Part shown: piece by piece, positions 10,212 to 20,790 of the stretch | How the letters are laid out: each line of letters starts with the position of its first letter | How positions within the stretch are numbered: the first letter of the stretch is position 1 | Assembly (NCBI GenBank): GCA_951640165.1 | Contig: OX621238.1 | Location: forward strand, 27,490,001-27,554,000 | Origin: Pseudoips prasinana | Taxonomy: Eukaryota; Arthropoda; Insecta; Lepidoptera; Nolidae | Direction of reading: 5' to 3' | DNA: 64,000 nt | Program-made: the position numbers and the translations under genes | The notes under the pieces: model-generated | What the model saw: only the letters and a program-made list of their open reading frames with translations | Databases searched by the model: none | What the model was told of the DNA's origin: nothing

Positions 10212-10510
10212 AGTGATTTTACGACTTTTCTGTAAAACAAAAAATTTCTTAGCATCAGCCCGAAGTCTGGGAGATGGCGGTATTATGCGGAGATCACGTG
10301 AAGCCGTCGGTCCTGTACCTGACCTCTTTCCGGTCATGTCGCTAGGCGTCCCATTGGATCATGAGAGTGATGGATTAGGAAGTGTTCCTGTGTTTGCGCA
10401 CACACTTGTGCACTATTCCCGCTAATATGGTCCGCGCAGATGGCTAATCTCTATTGAGACTGGTCGCCGTGGAATTCGGCTAGGAGGATATTATTATTAG
10501 TATTATTATT
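10212..10510 (+). mobile_element. SINE family 3, 3' half (split copy)
   Basis: Continues the SINE begun at 3251. The body includes AGCCCGAAGTCTGGGAGATG, GATCATGAGAGTGA, GTGCACTATTCCCGC and GCAGATGGCTAATCTCTATT, ending in GGAGGATATTATTATTAG, an (ATT)n tail. The same body follows an intact head at 16505-16835. Confidence 0.85.
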
Positions 10511-10721
10511 GTGAATATTATTATTTATAAATTTATGCAAGATAATTATATTTTGTACCAGCGCCCCGTCTCAGCTCCGCATGGGTTAATAATATCAAAT
10601 ATTTTTTGAATAGTGAAGACTAAAGTTATCTCTGTCCTAAATTCATTCAATATCGTCAATTAATTAAAATCGAGTCCATTAAAATGAAATATTAGAAACG
10701 ATTTCAGCCAGACAGATCAGT

Positions 10722-11015
10722 GTTTGACTGTTGTTCGTACATCTGTGACAAAATCTGGTATTATGTTCGACTAAACATTTTAATAGATATGACTACTTAA
10801 GACTTAATATTGGTGCAAAATACATACTCGTACTTGGCGGGTGTCCAAATGTGTGTCGAACGTTCAGCGTTCGACTGTTGTTCGTACATCTGTGACAAAA
10901 TCTGGTATTATGTTCGACTAAACATTTTTATAGATATGAGTACTTAAGACTTCATATTGGTGCAAAATATATACGTGGCGGGAGTCCAAGTGTGTTATAA
11001 CATATACTATATATT
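10722..11015. repeat. 147-bp tandem duplication
   Basis: Two units, 10722-10868 and 10869-11015, start with GACTGTTGTTCGTACATCTG and share nearly all of the next 100 bases, including ACAAAATCTGGTATTATG and CTTAAGACTT. The second unit has a small deletion near TACTCGTACTTGG and then passes into an AT palindrome (ATATACTATAT / ATATAGTATAT) at about 11002-11028. No coding frame is present. DNA on both sides up to 11352 has nothing recognised. Confidence 0.85.
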
Positions 11016-11352
11016 ACATATAGTATATATTATGTCGAACACTTAGAAAACATTTGTTCATTTTTCAGGTTTGGACGGGCAGACACAAGCTATACTTTCT
11101 AAGAGTTGCCAAGAGCTGACATACAAAACGTTATCTGAATATACTTAGGGATATGAGATTCTTCATCTTGACCTCAAGAACAGCTATAACTGAAAGTCAA
11201 ATTACTAAATTTAGCTTAGACTCTAAGTGGACTTTAGATGGAGTCATGTGTAAGGCGGTGGTGATGAGAGTGACCATTCCTAAAAACAATCTGATCGTTG
11301 AGAATAGTTTCACACAAACATAGTTATAATATCTTATATTGGTGACTGGTTT

Positions 11353-11452
11353 AATAAGTACATTTGTTACTTCTTCACGCAAAATCTACCGAACGGATTG
11401 TGATGAAACTTTGTAGTAATATAGCTTATAAATCCGAAAAACACATAGGCTA
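11353..11452 (+). mobile_element. Helitron-like fragment interrupted by another
   Basis: The run TTTGTTACTTCTTCACGC followed by GATGAAACTTTGTAGTAATATAGC matches the inner part of the element at 63270-63420. It is cut at 11452, exactly where the next Helitron-like 5' terminus starts, after an A and before TC, the usual Helitron target context. Confidence 0.6.
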
Positions 11453-11672
11453 TCACACTAATATTATAAAGGCGAAAGTTTGTGAGTGTGTTTGTTTGTT
11501 ACTTCTTCACGTCTAAACGACTGGAGCGATTTTAATAAAATTAAGTAGGGAGTAAACTAACACCCTGTATTAATACATAAGCTATATTTATAAAGTTTAA
11601 CGCGGGTAAAGCCTTGGGGCACACCTAGTAATTGATAAAGTTAACGCGGGTAAATCCGCAGGGCACAGCTAG
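11453..11672 (+). mobile_element. Non-autonomous Helitron-like element with two tandem 3' ends
   Basis: The 5' end is TCACACTAATATTATAAAGG preceded by A. The 3' terminus is a short GC hairpin followed by CTAG and then T, the classic Helitron ending. Here the 3' unit is present twice: one CTAG at 11625-11628 and a second at 11669-11672, each preceded by a GTTAACGCGGGTAAA-type sequence. No target duplication is expected or seen. From 11673 to 12004 nothing was recognised. Confidence 0.75.
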
Positions 11673-12004
11673 TAAAACATGAAACAAAGCTAAGGTGGTG
11701 ACGCCATAAAGACGAGATCTTGTTACAAAATAAATCTTTTAATTCAAATATAAACTTTTCTGAAATCTAAAATAATTTCTAAAGGTACCTGAATCCAGCT
11801 TTGCATTATTTTTATTCTAGGCAAATGAATGTTGCCAATCCCTTTAATATTTAATCATCTCTGGCGACAACCGCGGAAGTAATGGATTAGTTCTGTTCAC
11901 AGCCATGAGCACTCAGCGTTCCACGCAGATATTCCTACGCCATTCATTCCTACGTTCATTGAAAAAATCATTTCTTTATTTTTTCTAATTTAAAAACGAA
12001 CGTA

Positions 12005-12190
12005 CAACAATAATAATATCCTGAAACATTATTTACACATTGTGGGAACCAAATAACTGATATACTACATATACATGTTTTCGTTTATATGTAGATAATA
12101 ATTAAACCCAGAATCAGCAGGAACAAACATGTTCATGCACACATATATCTGTCGTGGGTGGGAATAGAACCCACCTCTTGCGGCTTGAAG
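12005..12190 (-). mobile_element. tRNA-derived SINE, family 2
   Basis: On the minus strand it carries the box B-like GGTGGGTTCTATTCCCACCC, then the ATGAACATGTTTGTTCCTGC region, and an (ATT)n tail seen as AATAATAATATCCTG at the low-coordinate end. It is related to the copies at 2715 (+) and 55165 (-). Confidence 0.75.
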
Positions 12191-12474
12191 GGCAAGTATC
12201 GAGTAAGTATCAAATAATTAAAACAACTCAAATAAAAAATAAACATGCATGTATGCATACCATGATTATGGTTTAATTAACATATTCCCGAATAAACAGA
12301 GAAACTATGTAAGGAAGCTTGGTAATGAATTCGTGTATTTATATTGTTTAGTCAATACTCAAAACCGGGAAATCCTACTTTTAATCACCCGGAGGGTATC
12401 CAATCACCTTTAGGATACGAACGATATACACCGGCAATTTAAATTTACAAGTTCCCTATCGAAAGATATAATGT

Positions 12475-12545
12475 GTGTATGAGCGGCGGTGATCACTCAC
12501 CATCAGGTGATCCGCTTGCTCGTTTGTCGCTCTATGACATAAAAA
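12475..12545 (-). repeat. Short interspersed repeat, CATCAGGTGATCCG type
   Basis: ACTCACCATCAGGTGATCCG followed by CTTGCTCGTTTGTC. A diverged copy is at 59060-59110 (TACTATCAGGTAACCCGCTT then GTTCGTTTG). No coding content. The flanks up to 13189 hold nothing recognised. Confidence 0.5.
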
Positions 12546-13189
12546 ATAAAAATGCTATCAGATTGGCCCTGTTTTAGTAATCACGGCCGACTTATACTTA
12601 TATGAGTTACTTGTAAAACCCTAATAACCTCGCAGCACTAGAGACCTAACACCATAAGCAACAACTTCTGTACTACGAGTTCGGAGATAACCCAATACAT
12701 TTTAAGTCGGGACTAGTCCCTTCCTCTTACCCACCACTGCTACTCCTGTAAGCCAGGATCAACAGTGGCACACAATGAAATGACACTGAGCGGTGAACTC
12801 AATACATAACAAAAAAAGATTTACACAGACGCCTAATAGTCGTTTTTATATTTAATTTTTCTCGTAATTGCGTTAGTTTATTTAATTACAATACCAAGGA
12901 CGAAGACAACAAACAGATGAAAATTCTATTCATGCAGAGAGCGCTTGATTCATTTTATACTTGGTAATAAATAATACCGACAAAGAATTTGCTATAGACT
13001 TGGATACGAATTAAAATTATATGTAAATCTCCGTGCCAACATATTAGGCGTTAATTAAAATTAATGCTCTGGATTTATGATCGTGTATTTGGAGTAGATT
13101 AGGCTGTCTGAGGATACATAATTTCTTGTTAATTATACGTGCCAAGCAAACTGGATGGTGACAAACGTTTTTAACGTGTTTATGTAATA

Positions 13190-13510
13190 CATAGGCATGC
13201 TGAGATGGTTTGGCCATTTAGAAAGGATGAATGAAAGAAGATTGACAAAAGAAGTATACCTGGCCTGTGTGAATGGGACAACCGGAAGGGGAAGACCACG
13301 TCGAACATTCTCTGACCAAATTGGAGATGTTCTCAAGAAAGGGCAGGTCAGAAGTACCCTAAACCGGCGAGCATGTATGAAGAATATAATGACAGTAATC
13401 GAGGCAAAAGAAGTATGCAAAGATCGTGACAAATGGAAATCCGTTGTCTCTGCCTACCCCTCTGGGAAACAGGCGTGAGTCTATGTATGTATGTATGTAT
13501 GTATGTAATA
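13190..13510 (+). mobile_element. LINE C-terminal fragment with (TATG)n tail
   Basis: An open frame, 13197-13478, encodes [20 protein letters not shown] and later [10 protein letters not shown] followed by a stop. WFGHLERM near the end of the protein is a common C-terminal signature of LINE ORF2 proteins of the RTE/Proto2 type. A (TATG)n repeat follows at 13484-13507, a usual LINE tail. It is a heavily 5'-truncated insertion. Three shorter pieces of the same 3' end occur at 21872-21985 (+), 50925-51022 (-) and 61995-62046 (+). Confidence 0.8.
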
Positions 13511-13628
13511 CTAGCTAGCTATGCCCCGCGGTTTCACCCGCGTTAAAGTACTTATGGCGTAAAAGAGTAAAAAACATACATCCATACATCTATACTCACC
13601 AACTTTCGCATTTATAATATTAGTAGGA
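13511..13628 (-). mobile_element. Short Helitron-like element
   Basis: On the minus strand the 5' end is TCCTACTAATATTATAAATG and the 3' end is the hairpin GCGGGTGAAACCGC followed by GGGGCATAGCTAG, CTAG again, then T. It is 118 bp, without coding capacity. The repeated CTAG leaves the 3' end uncertain by 4 bases. Confidence 0.75.
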
Positions 13629-13731
13629 CGTGTACCACGCCAGCAGAATAGCTCGCCGATGGTAGATTGTTTCCTACTTACTTGACACTTATCGTCATAA
13701 TTCGGACAATTCACACAATCTATATAAATAA

Positions 13732-15887
13732 TCTATATAAATAAAAAGAGAAGTCCTGACTGACTGACTGACTCATCAACGCCCAGCCCAAACCCTTGGC
13801 CCTAGAAAGCTGAAATTTTGCACAAATGTTTTCTTTATAATATAGACAAGGAATAAGGAAGGATTTTTTGAAGTTCAACCCCTAAGGGGGTAAAACGGGG
13901 ATGCCAAGTTAGTATGAAACTTTACCGTTTTTGAAGTTAGAGGCATGAAAGTTGGTATTTGGCCTTGCAGTTAAAAATAAAAAATATTTGTTTCAGGATT
14001 TTCGGAAATTTCACCCCCAAGGGCAAAAAATAGGGGATGTAAGTTTGTACGAAAAAAGTTCCAATTTTTAAGTTAAACGCATGAAAATTAGCATTTGGCT
14101 TTTTAGTTAAAAATAAAAAATATATATTTCAGGATTTTCGAAAATTCCACCCCGAAGGTCATAAAATAGGGGATGTAAGTTTGTATGAAAAATGCGATAT
14201 TTTTGAAGTTAAACGCATGAAAATGAGTATTTGGCCTTTCTGTTAAAAATATATAGCATTTATTTCAGGATTTTTGGAAATCACGCCCACAAGGGCGGAA
14301 AATAGGGGATATAATTTTATACTGCCTGACTGACATATCAACGCACAGACTTGAATTTTGACAGTAGTTACCTTTTATGACGTAGGCATCCACTGAAGAA
14401 GGGTTTTTGAAAATACCACCCCTAAGGGACTAAAATAAGGGATGAAATATTTTATGAAAGTCCTTAATTTTGATGTTAAAGTCTTTATAGTCTTTATATA
14501 TAGTCTTTATAGTCTTTATAGTATATAGACTTGCAGTTAAAAATTAAAATATATATTTCAGGATTTTTGAATATTCCACCCCCAAGGGCGTAAAATTGGG
14601 GATGTAAGTTTATACGAAAAAAGTGCCAACAAGTTTTAAGTTAAACGCATGAAAATTGGTATTTAGCATTACAGTTAAAAATTAAAAGTATATGTTTCAG
14701 GGTTTCAGAGAATTCTACCACGTAAGGTGACAAATAGGGGATGTTTGTATGAAAAATGTGACATTTTTTAAGGCAAACGCATGAAAATTAGTATTTCGCC
14801 TTTCATTTAAACGTTATAAATATATCATCAGGACTTTTGGAAATTCCACCCCTAAAGACGACTAAAATAGGGGATGTAAGTTTGTATGAAAATCTGTTTT
14901 TATTTTGGAGTTAAAAGCATGTAAATTGGTATTTCAGTTAAAAATAAAGCAATCAAGGGAATAATTTGTTGTTAAAAAAGGTAATCCATAACTGATTCAA
15001 TAGGTCAACACGAAAAATGTAGGCCAACTTAAATTATAGAGAAATTCGTTTCTTATTACATAAAATGTCATGTTTGTTGTCGTCTAAGTAAAGATTTAGC
15101 GTTTTATAAGATTTGTAACTTCTTTTTTTTTTTGGTATTTTTTATAACATATTAAAAAAAACGTCAATTTAATAAAATTTGGATAAAAAAGTAATTTACC
15201 CGAAATTCGAGTTAGCGTAGTATAAATTGTTCGTGTCGAGATGATCGCACCCAAAAAATATCATCTTAATTTTATTGATCTACAAGTTCACAATTTTGTA
15301 ACTAGATGGCCTTTATATCGTTTCAGATCGCAGAACTTATTTGGCATATCAGTTAAAATAAATAAATGCTTGAAATAAAAGGTAGTCCAAAACTGAATCA
15401 ACAGATGATCGCCTAAATCTCATCCACAAAATATGCACACATCTTGATTTTACCGCTTTACGAGTTTATATTTTTGTTAGTAGATGGTGTAATCATCGTT
15501 TTAGATCGCGCTATGGTTTCGTTCTCAAAATGTGATATTAGACCTATCAATGCCGTGGTCGCAACCTAAGCTAATGGGAGTTACCTTTGTGATTAATGCA
15601 TCGTTGATTATTATACTACTTTATTTGACTTACTGACTTTAATTAAGGACAATTGATATGTATTCTTTGATATTTTTGGGTTGGTAATATCGGGTCTTAT
15701 TTTTAAATAACAGTAGCAAAGTAGTCTTTAGTTTATTTCTTAACTAGGTTATTTATAGGTTAGGTTTTCTTAAATTTATATTGCTTATTTCTTTTAAAAG
15801 TATTTTTTTTTATATTAAGCTAGAAGTAAGTAGTTACTTTGGTAATCATTCAAAATTGTCGCGGACGAAGTCGCGGGCACCAGCTAG
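13732..15887 (+). mobile_element. 2.16-kb non-autonomous Helitron-like element
   Basis: The left end TCTATATAAATAAAAAGAG follows an A; the right end has the hairpin GCGGACGAAGTCGC, then GGGCACCAGCTAG and a T. These are the expected Helitron end structures, but only on sequence grounds. The inside holds an array of about eight 135-bp units (13800-14960) and then AT-rich filler with no open frame over 60 codons; no Rep or helicase domain is present. The first bases are duplicated at 13719, so the 5' end may be 13 bases earlier. Confidence 0.6.
13800..14960 (+). repeat. Tandem array of about 135-bp units
   Basis: Each unit has CACCCC-like, AAGGG, then AAATAGGGGATGTAAGTTTG, then GTTAAACGCATGAAAATT, GTATTTGGC and TTTCAGGATTTT. 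The CACCCC anchor recurs near 13879, 14011, 14147, 14282, 14417, 14576, 14716 and 14846, spacing 130-159. Units are well diverged, so the array is old or has accumulated by unequal steps. Confidence 0.85.
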
Positions 15888-16035
15888 TGTCTTTATAAAT
15901 TAAAAGTAGCCTATATGTTATTTTGATGTATAAGCTATATTATTGTAAAGTTTCATTAAAATTCATACAGTAGTTTTTACGTGAAAGAGTAACAAACATC
16001 CATCCATCCATACTTACAAACTTTCGCGTTGTCTA
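15888..16035 (-). mobile_element. Helitron-like fragment
   Basis: On the minus strand this matches the inside of 63270-63420: GTTACTCTTTCACGT, TTTAATGAAACTTTACAATA and ATAGCTTATACATC. It abuts the CTAG end of the 2.16-kb element, and its own 3' hairpin is missing. Nothing was recognised from 16036 to 16504. Confidence 0.6.
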
Positions 16036-16504
16036 ACCTAAAATGAATAATCCGAATCATACCCAATTTAAAGATATTTATCTTTAAAACTAACAAGTAT
16101 GTAAGCAAAATTTCAATATCTATATTTTAAAGTAATTTTATCATAGAAAAGAAAAGTGGTAAAAGTGGGTGAAGGAATTCTTAGCTAACCATATTTACCA
16201 CACATGATGTTTCCATTAAGTTTGGGCCCATCAGATTTGTTGACGAGTTCCTTTACGTAATTGTTTAACCGCTCAGGCACGGGCAGAGATATAGGTGGGT
16301 GACTATGCTGGAAAGCACAAAATATGTACAGAATAAAAGTAAATGAGTATTTGTGCTTCATAAAATTTGCACCCTACGTGAAGTACCTGTGAGCATCGAA
16401 AGCCCACCCGCACGTACGTGTACTCACTTGCCTTCGTCTGCTGCTCCTCTGTGGCTAAGCATTTATTCAAATATGTACATGCCGTGTATAAGTTATGAAG
16501 ACTG

Positions 16505-16835
16505 TATCGTTGGTCTAGCGGTAGGGTGTTCAACTGTAGATAATGAAGTCCTGGATTCAAATCCAGGGTCGAGAAAAAAAATTATGACACTTTCGTAGGG
16601 TCTGGTATTATTCGGTGTCACCTGTTCACAATGTCTGCCTAATCTTACCTATACCTTAGTACTACTGTACCTAACCTCTTTCCAAACGTGTCCGCTAGCT
16701 GTCTTATCGGATCATGAGAGTGAGTAAATAGAAACTGCAAACTTATGTACTATCATACGTAATACGCAGGTGGCTGGTCTCTATTTCGACTGTCCACTAA
16801 GGCCAATATTCAACCAGAACGACGTATATATAAGT
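16505..16835 (+). mobile_element. SINE family 3, near-complete copy
   Basis: Head: CGTTGGTCTAGCGGTAGGG and box B-like GGATTCAAATCCAGG. Body: AACCTCTTTCCAAACGTGTC, GGATCATGAGAGTGAG, CGCAGGTGGCTGGTCTCTAT. This copy joins the head seen at 3251 to the body seen at 10212 and so shows what the split SINE looked like. The (ATT)n tail is degraded. Nothing was recognised from 16836 to 17334. Confidence 0.8.
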
Positions 16836-17334
16836 ACATAAGTTTTGATATTTTCCTAACACATACGATGAAAATATTTGTAAGGGTAAACGGTGTAATT
16901 TCAAACTTGTTCCACCTCATAATCTTAGTAGTAAACCAACAAGTGTAAATAAGTACACAAAAGTACAAGTGTGCTGACTAAAATACACGTGTCTAATTTA
17001 TCTCTGTAAACATTTGAAGCGAGTCAGTGACTGCATAAATGTAAATGTTGAAGATCTTGACAGTTCAAACACATTCCTTTCTCCCTGAAATGTCTCGATC
17101 TATTGCATAGATAAGCGAGGATAAGTGGCCCGTACACAGTGGTACAATTGCACACAATATTTTGCTTAGAAATGTAAGAAAGAAGAGAACATTGCTATTC
17201 GAGGGAGGTATTACATTATGTTGGTTTATATATGTTTTTAAAGTGTATATTGATCTATATGAATATACAATATTTAGACAACACAAACATGTATTTTCTT
17301 ATAATTTGATACAATATAATGATTATTTTTATGA

Positions 17335-17470
17335 AACAGCAAGGCAAGCGAGCAAATATGGGTCACCTGATCGGAAATGGTTACCGCCACCCATGGACAC
17401 CTGCCACACCAAAGGGGCCCAAGTGAGTTGCCGGCTTTTAATACAGGCATAAGCTGACTTCTCGAAGGTT
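17335..17470 (+). repeat. Interspersed repeat, GGGTCACCTGATCGG type
   Basis: ATGGGTCACCTGATCGGAAA, then CGCCACCCATGGACACCTGC and AAAGGGGCCCAAGTGAGTTG form a GC-richer block. It resembles a common lepidopteran dispersed repeat (recollection, not checked). Overlapping open frames on both strands are incidental. Confidence 0.45.
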
Positions 17471-17584
17471 GCCATGTCATACCGGGCCGGAAATATTTCA
17501 GTATTTATTAAAAATTACTGAGCATGGATGCAACGCTGTGTCTTCAACGTGAACTGAAAAGGACTGAGAGCATTAGATATCTAG

Positions 17585-17852
17585 GAATTAATAATAATAA
17601 TAATATCTAGGGACAATGTCACACAGATCATCCTAGCCCCACACTAAGCAAAGCTTGTGCCAGGTACCAGGTGACGATATACATACTTATAATGATAGAT
17701 AAATACTTATATACATAGAAAATATCTATGACTCAGAAACAAATATTCGTGCTCATCACACAAATATTTGCACTTACCGGGATTCGCACCCGGGACCACC
17801 AGCTTCGTAGGCAGGAGCACTACCAGCTAGGCTACGGTGACCGTCGAATTGT
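17585..17852 (-). mobile_element. tRNA-derived SINE, family 2b
   Basis: On the minus strand: GTAGCCTAGCTGGTAGTGCT (box A region), box B-like GGGTGCGAATCCCGG, ATATTTGTGTGATGAGCACG, then the shared TTTGCTTAGTGTGGGGCTAG body and an (ATT)n tail at 17590-17606. Nearly the same element is at 53110-53358 (-). From 17853 to 18534 nothing was recognised apart from short open frames. Confidence 0.88.
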
Positions 17853-18534
17853 TATCGATGAATTTGTAACCTTTAAACCCAATACACAAAGCCTTGTGCC
17901 AAAACTACGTAAGCTCATCTCAATGTTTCAATCTGTAGATTATATAATACAGTAAAATTAGTTTACTATGCCTTCTGCGAATCTATTATAGACTACTGCA
18001 TCAAATCTTGCGGAAGTGCAGCTAAGACCCACACCCCCAATGGAAGCTGAAAGAACCTTCCGTCAAATCATTAGTCACGACTGCACTGTCGATGTATTAA
18101 CGCATTGGGTGTAAACCTGTCATGTTAATTATATGGTGTTAACAAATAAAAAAAAATGGAATATATTTACAGTAATACAAAGATTTATATTGCTTATTTA
18201 TCTCTCTAAGCATTCACAATCACAACCCAGACTACAGAAATTACAAAGAAGAATAGGTATTGTATGCCATCCTAAATCATTTGCTACTGCTCTCTTTCAT
18301 GGATTCTATTGCATTCTGGGTTCGTTTTTATATGATGTTTAAATACCAAAATCAACAAACACCACTGCCATAAAAACCGTTACAAATTTCTAGTCACTAA
18401 CTACATCAAAGCTCCGGAGTATCTTGTGATGGAAAAATGATTAACGCCTCCTGTATAAAATTAGATTTGGCACTCGTTACTTACTACTACAACTCAGACA
18501 CATCATAGTCCAGTTCCACTCATACGCTTGTTTT

Positions 18535-18713
18535 AGGGTTTCGTATCCAAAGGGTAAAACGGGACCCTCTTACTAAGACTTCGCTGTCTGTCTGTCTTCT
18601 CTCACCAGGCTGTATCTCATGAACCGTGATAGTAAGACTGTTGAAATTTTCACAGATGATGTATGTTGCCGCTATAACAAAATATACTAAAAACCAAAAT
18701 AAACCAAAATAAA
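18535..18713 (+). repeat. Interspersed repeat family B, 5' part (split)
   Basis: TTAGGGTTTCGTATCCAAAG, GGTAAAACGGGACCC and TGATGTATGTTGCCGCTATA match the unbroken copy at 22022-22420. The repeat is interrupted by the LINE at 18714 and resumes at 20669 with AAAATAAATATTTAAGGGGG. AAAATAAA is present on both sides (18706-18713 and 20669-20676). Confidence 0.85.
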
Positions 18714-20438
18714 GTTGCCCAATTATTTAATAGTTTTTTTGCTGATATTCCCTTAACCTTAACCCAATCCCTTGATTCCTCATCTGGTGAGTCAAAAAAA
18801 ATACTAGAATCAAGTGTCCCGGAGTGTCAATCGTTATTTAATTTTGAACATATAACTCCGGATGACATAGTTCGCGTATTTAAAACTTTAGCTAGCAAGA
18901 CAAAATCTACTGGTGACCTTTGGGGAATCCCCTTGAAACTGTTGGATAATATAATAGAATTAGTAGCTCCATACCTAACAATTGTTTTCAATAAGTGTAT
19001 TGACACCGGTACTTTTCCTAATTTAATGAAGTATAGCAAAATTATACCTTTATTCAAAGCCGGTAGTAAAAGTAACATTGGTAATTATAGACCCATTTCG
19101 ATATTACCAGCATTTAGTAAAATTTTTGAGAAAATTATGCTAAATCAATTAATAAGATATTTCAAATTGCATAACCTTCTGCATGCGGATCAGTTCGGAT
19201 TTACAAAAGGGCGATCAACCACTGATGCTGGAGTAGCTTTAATAAATCACATATTTGATGCCTGGGAGAGATCACAGAACGCTATTGGGGTTTTCTGTGA
19301 CCTCTCCAAGGCGTTCGATTGCATAGACCACGAAACACTTTTGGTAAAACTTCATCACTATGGAGTGCGCAGTGAGGCTCTTCATATACTATGTTCCTAC
19401 CTAAACAGTCGACAGCAATGCGTGGACGTAGGTGGCGAAAGATCTCCGAATGTTTTTGTGAAAATGGGTGTGTCACAAGGTTCTATACTGGGCCCTTTCT
19501 TATTCCTTGTCTATATAAATGACTTGCCATAATATTTGGAAAATATATGCGACGTCGTTTTATTCGCAGACGATACGTCTTTAATATTTAAAGTGGACAG
19601 AAATAAAGATAACTTCGACGATATAAATAATGCGCTTACTTTAGCTACAAAATGGTTCACAGTAAATAATCTCGTTTTGAATTCTAACAAAACAAAATGT
19701 CTGAAATTTACCACGCCAAATGTTAGAAATTTGGGTCCAAATATTGTCATCAACGGTGAAATATTACACACTGTAGAATCTACTGTATTTCTCGGTATTA
19801 CCTTGGACAAGAAGTTACAGTGGGGTGCTCATATTGCTTGTCTGGCTAGTAAATTAAGCTCCGCAGCCTATGCCGTGAGGAAAGTTAGGCAACTCACGGA
19901 TGTTGAGACCTCCAGATTAGTGTATTTTAGCTATTTTCATAGTCTTATGTCATACGGTATACTTTTGTGGGGGAAAGCTGCTGATGTACAAACGATATTT
20001 ATCCTCCAGAAGAGAGCAGTTCGAGCTATATATAAACTCGGCACTCGGACCTCTCTTAGGGAAATTTTCAAGGACATAGACATCTTAACTGTCGCATCAC
20101 AATACATCTATGCCAATATATTGCAAGTTCGAAAAAGCTTGCACTTGTTCGAAAAGAGAAGTGATGTGCACCAAAAGAACACACGCAATAAACACAAACT
20201 GTGTTCAAATTCTCACCGTCTACACAGGGTGCACGGATCCTTTGTGGGGCTAGGTGTACGCTTTTATAATAAAATACCCATCGACCTGCTTAACTTGCCG
20301 TATGATAAATTTAAACTGACTATCAAGCATATTTTAACAAAAAAGGCTTACTACTCCGTTAATGATTATTTGAATGATAACGACGCTTGGTGTTTACCAA
20401 GCCGAATAAAACAAAATTATAATATTGACATTTTGTGA
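18714..20438 (+). pseudogene. LINE reverse transcriptase with one nonsense codon
   Basis: One reading frame runs through the whole stretch and is broken only by TAA at 19530-19532. Upstream of the ATG at 18933 the frame is already coding (NFEHITPDDIVRVFKTLASK). RT blocks follow: KIIPLFKAGSKSNIGNYRPI, HADQFGFTKGRSTTDAG, FCDLSKAFDCIDHETLLVKL, VSQGSILGPFLFLVYINDLP, then after the stop VVLFADDTSL with the catalytic Asp pair, and NSNKTKCLKF and FLGITLDKKLQWGAH. The C-terminal end has the usual GVRFYNKIPIDL motif. The stop lies between the SQGSILGP block and the FADD box, so the first half alone would be inactive. It is related to, but not the same family as, the LINE at 35061. Confidence 0.9.
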
Positions 20439-20668
20439 CATTTAACATTAATATTTATTATAGTAAATTACTTGGACTTTTTTAATGGATGTTTTTAAAT
20501 TTTATTGCATTTGTGATATACTGTATATATATATTATGTTATCTACCTACCTATCTTCTATTTTAAGTTTTAATTTATTTGCTGTATTATGCATAATTTT
20601 AATTATTGACGTGCATAAGTGTACCATGTGTTCCTAAGTGCAATAAATATTTCTGATTTCTGATTTCT
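18714..20668 (+). mobile_element. 5'-truncated CR1/Jockey-like LINE
   Basis: Flanked by the 8-bp direct repeat AAAATAAA and inserted into repeat family B. Coding begins at the first base of the element, so it is truncated within ORF2, upstream of the RT core. The 3' UTR (20439-20650) ends with GTGCAATAAATATTTCTG and a short (ATTTCTG)n tail, which fits CR1/L2-like elements whose tails are microsatellites rather than poly(A). Confidence 0.9.
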
Positions 20669-20790
20669 AAAATAAATATTTAAGGGGGCTCCCATACAAC
20701 AAACGTGAATTTTTTGCTCGTTTTTGTAAATAATGGTACAAAACCCTCCGTGCGCGATCCGACTCGCACTTGATTGGTTGTTTTGTTTAT
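20669..20790 (+). repeat. Interspersed repeat family B, 3' part (split)
   Basis: AAGGGGGCTCCCATACAACA and TTTTTTGCTCGTTTTTG continue the repeat begun at 18535, ending near CCGACTCGCACTTG. A direct counterpart is in 22180-22420. From 20791 to 21871 I see no gene or repeat. Confidence 0.8.

Noticed and set aside
13800..14960. CRISPR-like array
   Set aside because: The 135-bp units are continuous diverged tandem repeats without distinct spacers, in an animal genome, within a Helitron-like element.
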